64,000 bases of DNA from the NCBI GenBank assembly GCA_964030475.1, contig CAXIPT010000004.1:5536695-5600694 (forward strand), in the 5' to 3' direction. A program made the translations under genes and the position numbers. Shown here piece after piece: positions 46,865-56,248 of the stretch. The notes under the pieces were generated by a model, which saw only the letters and a program-made list of their open reading frames with translations, had not been told where the DNA came from and did not search any database. Each line of letters begins with the position of its first letter. Positions within the stretch are counted from its first letter, which is position 1. The stretch is from Tethya wilhelma. Lineage: Eukaryota; Porifera; Demospongiae; Tethyida; Tethyidae.

Positions 46865-47021
46865 GCACACACACACACACACAGATGCCCAGACCATGAA
46901 CTACCAGGATGCATTGGCAAGGTACAATCACATGGTAGGCTCTGGAAATTTCTCTGAAATCAGCAGCTTTATGCCCGGCATTAAAGCTCTGTTTCAGCTT
47001 GGAACCCAGCTCAGGGTCTAG
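45670..47021 (+). pseudogene. Second set of SEC31 terminal exons
   Basis: Exons 45670-45786, 45968-46039, 46486-46528 and 46885-47021 repeat the last four exons of SEC31, with all splice sites intact and the same stop. Copy 1 already ends the protein, so these would be used only by skipping the first set, and the product would be identical. They may be a recent duplicate or an assembly duplication across the AC tract. Confidence 0.85.
46795..46882 (+). repeat. (AC)n microsatellite before the duplicated last exon
   Basis: A long AC tract with a few interruptions (acccac, gcgc), expanded by 46 bp relative to 44783-44828 in copy 1. Confidence 0.95.
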
Positions 47022-47600
47022 AGCATTATTGTATCTATGAGAGAATGATAAACTATCTAGTATGAAAAAACTTAACTATAATTTTAACTGTATATATAAT
47101 AAGACCTAGGCTTACTATAATTATTGGTATTATTTTTTTTTCACTGCATGATCTGCCATGCAAGTGAATAGTGTCAATTGTATTTGAAATTAACTTGCCA
47201 TAATAACTTGCGCAGTGACAGTCAAGTACAGCAGTTGTACATGAGTAGAGCGATCACGATACAATTTGAGTCTATAGACCTTAAGGAATGATATTTGTAG
47301 TGATCATGGTATATAATGTCTGGTTTATAACGTAAAGGAATTTTTTAAGAATCCTGTTTTTTAAAAGTGAACGCACTATAATAGTATGTATTTGTCAATC
47401 AAAAACATTTTTTTGTTGTGGAAAAGTTTTGTGTTGTTTACTAATAAATAATTATTATTTTGTTATTATATTTTAGTCCTAAACTATGAGCTTTAACTCT
47501 CAACATTATTATGTATTGTGTGCCTGTAGACTCTAAGTAATTAAGGTTATCGTCAACCTATATGTGTATACTTGACTGGTAAAAATTTCTATACTGCAGG

Positions 47601-47715
47601 CATCTCGCCTCGTTCCCATGCAGGCTCCCTCTCCGGAAATGAAAAGGAATTATTTCTCTCGTGCTTAATTTCCGGTGGGTGTGGACTCACGGAGAGGGAG
47701 CCTGGGAACAAGGCT
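47601..47715. repeat. Small foldback (MITE-like) at the end of the SEC31 region
   Basis: The arms gcctcgttcccatgcaggct... (47608 on) and the reverse complement of 47690-47714 (gccttgttcccaggctccct) pair. The left arm has an extra TGCA. The left half is also at 45551-45621, where copy 1 of the tandem duplication cuts it. Confidence 0.7.
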
Positions 47716-48075
47716 AGCATGTATCCACAGAAATTTACAAAGCCTTGACAGCATCAAGCTCGACTTGTCCATGGCAAATTCTAAATGACATGATCATGTG
47801 TGTGCAATGCATGGATATACATGATTTATTTTTAGAGTATTAAAAGATTATTCATGAGAATAGTAATTACTATCATATGAATATTTGATTCATAAAAAAT
47901 ATTATTACTCATTGGTTAATAATTATAATTAATATATGTACTCTGCTCTGACATACACTAGTGTGTTGCAAAATTATGTATTGAACCACGAGATGCCCAT
48001 GAAGTGGTTTAGTGGTATATGGCATGCAGACTCTTCTCTTGATGTATGTATGTATGTATGTATTTATGTATGTAC

Positions 48076-48106
<31 letters not shown>

Positions 48107-48554
48107 TATGTGCAGTTTTGCAGCTTCTGAATCTGACATATGTAGGTCAAAGTTGAGACTCAAAGAGAGCCAATGCAATTACCTGGCTGGAAACCTATGT
48201 GTACATGTGGTTACCATCTGCTTCTGCCGGTAGTATACACTTGTTTGGTACATGTGCAGTAACATGTAGCAACAGTGTACATCCCGCAGTTAGATCAATA
48301 CTTCTGTGTAAGATACCTTTAGATCAAAGCATTTCGAGTTTACATTTCAGTTCAAATTGTGTATAGTTGCTTGTAGAAGATGCATCACAAGACCGGCATA
48401 TAATATTGTTGCAGCACTGTCGTAACTTGTAAGTTCCATGAGTGTCCATAGTTTTGCTGTAGTATTTCAGTGAAAATTAAGTTTCTTATAATAGCTGCAC
48501 AACTTTAATTGAGAAAATTTGATTGCTTAAAAGTATAGTATAGGTGATAGTAAT
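47716..48554. other. Intergenic DNA with (GTAT)n tract
   Basis: A GTAT-type microsatellite covers about 48042-48108. This is the 5' flank of the receptor-like gene at 48555. No gene is recognised. Confidence 0.5.
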
Positions 48555-50447
48555 ATGCGTTACTCACTATCAGCCTATCTTGTGTTGCTTATCATAACAC
48601 CTGAATCTACGTTGTTGCTTGGAACTAGAATCCAGTCAAAACTGGTCATCAGTGAAAGTGTTTCAGATGGTTCACTCCTAAGAAATAATTCTGATATCGC
48701 AAGCATTGACCAAGAATGTCCCATTTGGTTTAAACGAAACCACGATGGAACCTGTGAATGTGGAGAGACTGGACTACCATTTCAGTTGAAATGTGAGGGC
48801 AAGACCAAGAACACATTCGTTTCTAGAACATTCTGTGTGACATATAATGCAAACGATACTGTGGTAGCAGGATATTGTCCCTTCAACTTCATAGCTCCTG
48901 ATGCCAATAAAACATGGCTCTCTGTTTTGCCACCATTGCAAAATTTTACAGAATTGAACGAAATTATGTGTGGTCCTCTCAATCGCACTGGACTCCTCTG
49001 TGGTCAGTGTCAGGAAGGATTAGGACCAGCTGTGTTGTCTTATACGAACAAATGCATTGAGTGTTTCGACCTTCGCTATGGTTGGCTAGTTTATTTAGCG
49101 GGTGCTCTACTTCCGACTACTTTACTTTGTATCATCATAATGGTGTTTCACATAGAAGTGACCTCACCTGCTATGAACTCTTTCGTCTTGATGTGTCAGT
49201 TGATTATCAACCTCATATCGATACAATCTTCTTTGTTCCTTGTCTTTCCCGACGATACCTACAAGTGGCTTAGTCTCCCTCTAATGACATTTTATGGAAT
49301 ATGGAATTTGGATTTCTTTAGAGGTGTACTGCCTCCTTTTTGTATTAGCCCAAACATGAACACTGTTCAGGTTGTAGCACTTGATTACGTGGTGGCAATC
49401 TACCCTCTTATTCTCACTGCTTTTGTCTATTATTGCATTGAGTTTCACGACAGAGGCTATCGAGTGCTTGTCTTCCTCTGGAAACCAATTCACAGACGTT
49501 TTGTTGGATTTAGACAAACTTGGAATCTCAAAGGTTCTATCATCAATGCCTTTACTACATTTCTCTTTCTCTCTTATTGCAAGCTGTTGTTCATTTCGTA
49601 CGGATTGCTGCACCAAGTGACCGTACGTGACAACAATGGTGTCACACTTAATAACTGGGCATTATATTTTGATGCTTCCCTGACAGTCTTTCACAGTGCA
49701 CACATCCCATATGCCGTACTTGCCATTTTGGTGCTGTTATTTTTCATCATATTGCCACTACTTTTCGTGCTCTTCTTTCAAAATCGATTCTTCAAAAGCT
49801 GCCTATCGGCTTGCAAACTTGAAATCTCTCTCCTCGCTGAACTTGCAACTATCTGCCAAAGAAGTTACAAGAATGGAATCGACGGAGCTACTGATTATCG
49901 TTGGTTTGCTGGTGCCTACTTGATCTACCGTATAGCCTACTGTCTCTACTACCCATTCAACCCGCCAGTTGCGTTTATACTGGTCATTTGCATGAGTGGT
50001 TTAATGTCTCTGATCTGTGCCATGCTTCAGCCACATCAGACTAAGCTCTTCAGCATACTCGACTCCATCTTCTTTGCCATAATCTGCTTCACAATGATCT
50101 ATGTAGGTTTTGCACGCTTTGCTCCCGAACTGAATATGTCAATGGCTCCCATTAGTATAGCATTCACGGTACCCATTGTGTACTTTGTTTGTATAGTGAC
50201 TTACAAAATCACTCTTGCCTTAAAGAGGATGACTTGCTGCCTGGTGGCTGTTGAAAGATTATCAGCTTTGTACAAGAGAGAGCGGAGACCAGCGACACAA
50301 AATGTCGGTGATGAGTTTCTTCCTTACCGTCTTACTCATTCTTCTGAGTCCACACCATTGCAGTCACCCGTCGGTGAAGAGTTCACTGTGACTACCATCA
50401 ATGTGGATATTGATGAATTAGAAACAGATAGCCCAGATGAATATTAA
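48555..50447 (+). CDS. Receptor-like polytopic membrane protein, subfamily A2, intact
   Basis: A 630-residue intronless ORF and the first of the plus-strand array. Signal peptide (about 1-22); Cys-rich ectodomain (about 50-170) with CPIWFKRNHDGTCECG, several N-glycosylation sites and the invariant block MCGPLNRTGLLCGQCQEGLG ending SYTNKCIECF; then about nine or ten membrane segments. The membrane blocks WNLDFFRGVLPPFCIS, FHDRGYRVLVFLWKP, FTTFLFLSYCKL, FQNRFFKSC, SYKNGIDGATDYRWFAG and QPHQTKLF correspond one by one to the left-hand family A blocks. The tail has PYRLTHSSESTPLQSP and ends with an acidic stretch. It is the most divergent member of the right array. Confidence 0.85.
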   Translation: MRYSLSAYLVLLIITPESTLLLGTRIQSKLVISESVSDGSLLRNNSDIASIDQECPIWFKRNHDGTCECGETGLPFQLKCEGKTKNTFVSRTFCVTYNANDTVVAGYCPFNFIAPDANKTWLSVLPPLQNFTELNEIMCGPLNRTGLLCGQCQEGLGPAVLSYTNKCIECFDLRYGWLVYLAGALLPTTLLCIIIMVFHIEVTSPAMNSFVLMCQLIINLISIQSSLFLVFPDDTYKWLSLPLMTFYGIWNLDFFRGVLPPFCISPNMNTVQVVALDYVVAIYPLILTAFVYYCIEFHDRGYRVLVFLWKPIHRRFVGFRQTWNLKGSIINAFTTFLFLSYCKLLFISYGLLHQVTVRDNNGVTLNNWALYFDASLTVFHSAHIPYAVLAILVLLFFIILPLLFVLFFQNRFFKSCLSACKLEISLLAELATICQRSYKNGIDGATDYRWFAGAYLIYRIAYCLYYPFNPPVAFILVICMSGLMSLICAMLQPHQTKLFSILDSIFFAIICFTMIYVGFARFAPELNMSMAPISIAFTVPIVYFVCIVTYKITLALKRMTCCLVAVERLSALYKRERRPATQNVGDEFLPYRLTHSSESTPLQSPVGEEFTVTTINVDIDELETDSPDEY

Positions 50448-50955
50448 TACAAGTCATGCATGTGTACTATAACATCACGTCTGGTTTTGTGAATAAGGAT
50501 AAAAACCATATGATCGCATATCTTAATAGCGGCATTGTACATGGTAGAAATAATAATAAAAAAAATTATATCCCCTTTAAAATAGTATTTTTTTGTTGTT
50601 TAATTACCAAAAATGTCAATAATTTATATTTATAGCATTATAACTGCTGTTTTGCAATAATATTGTAGGACTTTGATGGGCTAGGGATGCAAACCACAGC
50701 ACCCCAACCTATATACACATCTCCATGCATGGCAGTGATAATAATAGTAATGGATCGAGCCGTCTAATAATAGTTATTGCAATATATAGGGCATTCTAAA
50801 AGTGAATGTACATCATGAATGTCGGTCTCTGTCTAAGTAAATTAGCATAGAGAGCTTTATAGCTACATGTTTCAGTGTTCATGCAATTATACTGCACGCT
50901 ACCAATTTCATGTTTATCAAGCCTAATAGAGTTGTTAGTATAATTACACTGAATT
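50448..50955. other. Spacer, duplicated at 55.74-56.25 kb
   Basis: It aligns through its length with 55741-56248 (for example tggttttgtgaataaggat and catcatgaatgtc). No gene is seen. The stretch just before each ATG (gttgttag..tacactgaattatgatcaattttatg) is well conserved and may include promoter or 5' UTR sequence. Confidence 0.6.
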
Positions 50956-52634
50956 ATGATCAATTTTATGTTACTTTGGCCATTCACAAGCTACATTTGC
51001 TGGAGTTCAACATCAGCTACTCTGGCGAACACTACCACCAATAGTTCATTTGTGACATGTCCAGCTTGGTTTGTAAAAGACAATAATGACTCTTGTAGAT
51101 GTGCCAAAAATATCAAACTGGGTTATGTGGGTTACGATGAATCAACCAATGTTACATACCTTACTGATGAATGGTGTCTGACCTATGGAGATGCAAATGA
51201 CACTGTGTATACAGGATATTGTCCTTACAATGCTTTGCCAACAGTACTGAACACATTGTCAGTCTTGTTGCCACTGAGAAATGTATCTCAGTTAAACGAA
51301 GTAATGTGTGGTCCTCTCAATCGCACTGGGCTGCTCTGTGGTCAGTGTAAAGAAGGATTAGGACCAGCTGTGTTGTCTTATGCAAGAGAGTGTGTGGAGT
51401 TCTTTGATGAGAGCTATATGGCTGGATAGTTTATCTGATAGCTGCATTGCTTCCAACTACTCTTCTCTGTATTGTGGTTATCATCTTTCGTTTCGATGCC
51501 ACTTCTCCATCTGTAAATACTTTCATAGGTTTCTGCCAACTATGTGTTGGTGGAGTGACTTCCTACACTTCAAATAATCATACATCACTTTTTGTGACTA
51601 TGTTTAAGAATCAGACGTACACAGCAATACAGTACATTGTGCTGACACTAATCTCTTTCTATGGAATGTGAAACCTTGAGTTTTTTCGTGGTGTACTCCC
51701 TCCATTTTGTATTAGTTCTAAAACAAACACACTTCAGATTGTAGCTCTATAGATTATATGGTAGCATTGTATCCTCTGGTGATCACTGGCATTGTCTTGA
51801 GTTTCATGATAAGGGCTATCGAGTGCTTGTCTTTCTCTGGAAACCGTTTCACAAGTATTTAATTTATCCGATTCAGAAAGGCGTGGAACGTCAAAGGTTC
51901 AGTTATTAACACGTTTGCTACATTTTTCACTCTATCATATACCCACTTATTATAGTTGTTTCTTGTGGGCTATATACTACTGCCTACAATAGTGTATGAC
52001 AACAATGGTGACACACTGAACCGTCCAGTATTGTATATTGATGCTTTGTTCACATTTTTCGGACGATCTCACCTACCTTATGCTATTCTTGCTCTCACTG
52101 TACTGATTATCTTTGTATTCCTGCCACTTTTGTATGTCCTATTCTATCAGAATCAATATTTTAGAAAATTTCTATCAGTATGTAGGCTTGAGAATGCTCT
52201 ACTGTCAGAAGTGGTTAAAATTTTTCAAAAGAGCTACAAAAATGGCATTGATGGATCACACGACTTACGCTGGTTTGCTGGTGTCAATCTTCTTCTTCGA
52301 GTAGTATTTACTTTTTCTAGATTTCCTGCAAGTCATAATTTAAGTATTGCAGTATCATTTAAGGTTCAGCTAACAGCAGTATCTGGTCTATCTGAATGTT
52401 TATCAAGTAACTCCTGAGTTAAACATGTCCCCTATTCCTCTTGCTATAGTCTTCACACTACCTTTAATCTACTTTGTGTGCTTAGTGACGTACAAGGTTG
52501 TAAAAAAAATTAATTCATTGGGATGGTGTCACAAAGCATTCACAAGATGCAAATGGAATGAAATAGGAGATCAAGGGACCCCCTACGCAACGATTATTTT
52601 TGACTATATAGGTTGCAACATGTGTGTTTTGTAG
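50956..52634 (+). pseudogene. Receptor-like pseudogene, subfamily A2
   Basis: A duplicate of the intact gene at 56249-58105. It begins normally (signal, CPAWF, MCGPLNRTGLLCGQCKEGLG) and is then broken by a +2 near 51418, a TGG-to-TGA change at 51668-51670, a +2 near 51750, a loss of about 10 bases near 51797, a +2 near 51950, a +4 (TATA) near 51973, a loss of about 105 bases near 52380 and loss of most of the cytoplasmic tail. Two of the Cys-region residues are also changed (for example CVEC to CVEF). Confidence 0.88.
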
Positions 52635-52640
52635 CGTAAA

Positions 52641-52866
52641 TTAATAAGTCAAAGGTCAATAATGCACTTGCACCATTGTTACTTACAATAATGGATACTC
52701 CACTGCCTACATGTGTGTTTGTCAAAAAAATAACATAAATTAATTTTTATTATGCAATTCTACATGTCAATGATGTCATGTACCCTACATGAATCACTAT
52801 ATAAATCATGGATTGTGGATTAATTTCATTGTCTTAGAGTTTAATTCCTGTGAGATGTTTTGAGTT
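52641..52866. other. Spacer before truncated copy
   Basis: A diverged duplicate of 58120-58464. No gene. Confidence 0.5.
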
Positions 52867-52875
52867 TTGGCCATG

Positions 52876-53212
52876 AAGATTGTATTCTCATTAGCATATT
52901 TGTTCGTTGGAGTGTTCACTTACTGGAGGTCAGCCTTTGCAAGTCTAGCAACTGTTAGTGTTTTCTTGAAGGATGCAGACAATCATGGTCCACTTTGTCC
53001 AGCTTGGTACAGAGTGAGAAATGACAATGACTCTTGCAGATGTGGCAAAAACATTGAACCTAATTTTGTGAGCTGTGATAGTTCAACCAACAATACTTTT
53101 ATCTCTCCTGTATGGTGTGTGACTTATGATGCTCAAGATGACGCTGTGTATGCAGGAACTTGCCCTTACAATACACTGTCTGTAAATACATCAGTGGACT
53201 TCAACCCACTAC
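52876..53212 (+). pseudogene. Truncated receptor-like copy, N-terminus only
   Basis: The start is taken as the ATG (MKIVFSLAYLFVGVF) that aligns with 58465; an in-frame MA-MKIV start lies 9 bases upstream. Signal peptide and Cys ectodomain are intact through NTLSVNTSVDFNP, and then homology stops at the single n at 53213. All membrane segments are missing. Whether the loss is real or an assembly join cannot be told. Confidence 0.75.
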
Positions 53213-53320
53213 NCGGAAGAAATGTGCAAGGGTCAGACAGGGCAAAAGTATTTCAGATTTCTCATTTGCTTGCTATGCAGCAAGCAACAAGACTACACAG
53301 TACAGGTCCACTAATTTGAG

Positions 53321-54349
53321 CATGGACATATGTTCTCTTGTCTTGTGTTTTATTGCTACGCAAAGCAGAAGCAGCAGATCTGTTGCTAGGAGATATTGAA
53401 GTGCCAGTTAACAGAGAAACTGGAGAGCCACTTTTGATTAACTGCCTTCCGAAGTACCTATATGTACACATTCGTCGTTCTAAGACGGATCAAGATAGCC
53501 ATGGTATGTTGTTGGTCGCCAAGAAGTTTACAATTAAGCACAACTTACATTCAGTATTGATATTGTTTTAAATGAGAACAATTACTATGGTTTTTGTATG
53601 TATGCAGGTCAAAGATTATTGTTGAGAAGGAATGTCAAAAACCCTATGTTGTGTCCAGTCATTGCTCTTATGACATGGCTTACAATTTTGAGGTGTATCA
53701 ATCAGCATCGGCATAAATTATGCATGCCTACATGCCAACCTATAATGATATGATAATAATGCCTATCTAGCTACAAATTAATTTGCACTATACTTTGTTT
53801 CAGGAACTGTTATGGTGTAAAGTGTAACGATCAGGCATTATTCTGCAATTTGACAAAAGGCCAAAGGGGACAAAGTTTGGTGAAGGAAGCTTTTAGAAAA
53901 ATGCTTAATTCACTTATTCAAAGTAAGATTAAATATCAGTGTCATTAATTTTTATTTCAATCAGTTACTATAATAATGAACTTGAAGTCAGCTGAAAATT
54001 GAGGGTATATATAATTATTATTATGTCAGCGTGATTGTAATTCAACTTGCAGAAGCTGGTATATCTGGGAAAGGCTTGAGAACACACAGTTGTCGGCGTA
54101 CAGGAGCATATTATGCTTCATGGCTAGGAATTCCAGAGTCTACTATAAAGGTAACAATATACCATGCCATCAGGATCATCAGTTACTGTAACAGTTCTGA
54201 TACAGCTTTATGGACGATGGAAATCAGCAACCTATTTAGCATATGTTCAGTCTGCAGACCAAGACAGAAGAGAATGGCAGGATGTTAAAGATGATGGAGA
54301 TGAAGATCCTATTAGGAAGAACTTTGATGTGTTTGGTCACCTTTGTTAA
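53321..54349 (+). CDS. Split-gene tyrosine recombinase (Crypton/DIRS-like), 5' end missing
   Basis: Exons about 53321-53503, 53608-53692, 53804-53922, 54053-54150 and 54206-54349 join in phase through GT-AG introns of 55-130 bp and give the catalytic core of a tyrosine recombinase. Visible residues: Arg I in LLLRKAEAADLLLGD, Lys in HIRRSKTDQD, the H-x-x-R box in LRTHSCRRTGAYYASW and the nucleophile region LYGRWKSATYLAYVQ. All expected catalytic residues are present and no stop interrupts the joined frame. The N-terminal DNA-binding part is not seen, and upstream sequence runs into the single n at 53213. Either an inactive mobile-element fragment or a recombinase-derived gene is possible. Confidence 0.7.
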
Positions 54350-54786
54350 CTTCACTCACAATAAGTTTGTCATGCAGATAATATTATATTGTTATAATAA
54401 TATTATTATGATTGTGCGAATCAACTTGAAACTATTATTAATAATAATGATTATAAATTTATAATTATTCAGTTTTAATAAGTAAAATTGTGACTGCATG
54501 CACATTATGATAATGGTGCATGTTATCAATTGTTGAGTGCTTGTGCACCCTTAAATAGCTTGACTATAATATTATGGTGCATCATATAATGTCTCCAAGC
54601 ACTCTTTAGAGCTAGTGAGTGTTACTTACTGAGTTTTGAAAAATGAAGTAAATGTTCTACATTTCTCAACCCAACTGGACCAGTCTTTGTGTTCACAGTG
54701 TATACTAAAATAAAAGTGTCTGTAAACACAGTGGAAGAACTCCTATATATAGTAGTGGCTGTTTTTGAGTGCATATAAACTCTATG
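54350..54786. other. AT-rich intergenic DNA
   Basis: No gene or known repeat is seen between the recombinase and the tandem repeat. Confidence 0.5.
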
Positions 54787-55110
54787 CAGAGTGCTCATCA
54801 GCAGCCAACAAAGGGCTTGGGCAAACGCGGTTGCCCAACTCCGGGCAAGATGCTCACAAGCTCTTACAGCATGCATTTATCTAATTAATGATATAAAGAA
54901 GGGAGTAGAGTGCTCACCAGCAGCCAGCAGAAGGCTTGTGCAAACGGTTGCCCAATTCCGGGCAAGATGCTCACAAGCCCTTACATTTATCCAGTTAATG
55001 ATATAAAGAAGGGAGTAGAGTGCTCACCAGTAGCCAGCAGAGGGCTTGTGCAAACGGTTACCCAACTCCGGACAAGATGCTCACAAGCTCTTACAGCATG
55101 CATTTATCTA
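54787..55110 (+). repeat. Tandem repeat, three units of ~100-120 bp
   Basis: The units start with agagtgctcaycag at 54787, 54907 and 55017. Each contains ttgcccaactccgggcaa, which forms a 6-bp stem, and gatgctcacaagc. The first two end atgatataaagaagggagt. Unit 3 is cut by the adjoining MITE. Confidence 0.85.
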
Positions 55111-55111
55111 G

Positions 55112-55516
55112 TTAATTATAGTAAAAATTTCAAAAAAATAAGTAGTGTAGGAATGGGCAGTGCGGTAAAAAGCATTGGAACAAGGCATGTCTCATGCAAT
55201 TTCGGCACATGACTACTTCATTTTTTATTTATTCTTGATCCCTATATGGATCCTCTGTGTCATAAATGCAATGATCTGTACTATTATAGTACCATAGCTT
55301 ATTGTTGCATTGGTTTAATCTAATCAGTTGGCTAAGCAGTGGAGTAAACTATAACAATTAAGATAGACAACTTAAACTGGACTGCTGGCCAAGAGTTGGA
55401 CATAAAAAATGAAGTAGTCATGTGCCGAAATTGCATGAGACATGCCTTGTTCCAATGCTTTTTACCGCACTGCCCATTCCTACACTACTTATTTTTTTGA
55501 AATTTTTACTACTTGT
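55112..55516. mobile_element. MITE with ~110-bp terminal inverted repeats, complete
   Basis: Left arm about 55120-55222 and right arm about 55405-55516 are reverse complements (agtaaaaatttc ... gtaggaatgggcagtgcgg ... ggcacatgactacttcat). The same family is at 32.3 kb and 30.7 kb. Both arms here carry an extra TGCA relative to those copies. It is non-coding, and no clear target duplication is seen. Confidence 0.85.
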
Positions 55517-55544
55517 TCATTCACTTTTTTCAACACTACAGTAT

Positions 55545-55735
55545 CTTCGTCGGCAGCGTCAATGGTATAAGAGACATACGCTTGCATAAAATGTCGATGA
55601 TGACTTTCTCCCTTACCGTCTTACTCAATCTTCTGAGTCTACACCATTGCAGTCACCCGTCGGTGAAGACTTCACTGTGACTACCATCAATGTGGATATT
55701 GATGAATTGGAAACAGATAGCCCAGATGAATATTA
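55545..55735 (+). pseudogene. 3' fragment of a subfamily A2 gene
   Basis: 55587-55735 is almost identical to the tail of the 48555-50447 gene (LTQSSESTPLQSPVGEDFTV-type frame, ending DSPDEY). This marks the left edge of the segmental duplication that also carries 55.74-58.5 kb. Confidence 0.85.
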
Positions 55736-55740
55736 ATACA

Positions 55741-56248
55741 AGTCACGCATGCATGTGTACTGTACAATAAGTATCATTTCTGGTTTTGTGAATAAGGATG
55801 AATATGATGCATCTGATTGTCTTAATAACTAGCATTGTGGTAAAAATATCCCCTTTAAAAATAGTATTTTTTGATTATTTACTTACCAAAAATGTTTATG
55901 GCACTATAACAGTTACGTACTGCTGTTTTGCAATAATAACTGTAGGATTTTGGCGGCTTCGAATTCAATGTACATATTGTAGTTAGGATGCAGACCACAG
56001 CACCCCCACCTATATATACATCACCATGGAATTGATAATAATAGTAATAGGACATTCTAATAATAGTTACTGCAATATGGGGCATTCTAATAAAAGTGAA
56101 TGCACATCATGAATGTCTGTCTCTGTCTAAGTAATTAGCATTGAGAGCTAGCAGTACGTGTTTGTTTCAGTGTTCATGCAATTATACTGCATGCTATATT
56201 TCATGTTTATTAAGATAGCAATAAAAGAGTTGTTAGCTACACTGAGTT
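55741..56248. other. Spacer, duplicate of 50.45-50.95 kb
   Basis: See the matching spacer. No gene is seen. Confidence 0.6.

Larger units (their letters stand above)
45622..47676 (+). repeat. Tandem duplication, copy 2 (SEC31 3' end)
   Basis: Offset 2009 bases from copy 1 up to the second AC tract, and 2055 after it because that tract is longer. Copy 1 starts at an AC tract, and the junction between copies (ttccgg then ttcacacac) is also at an AC tract. Confidence 0.9.
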
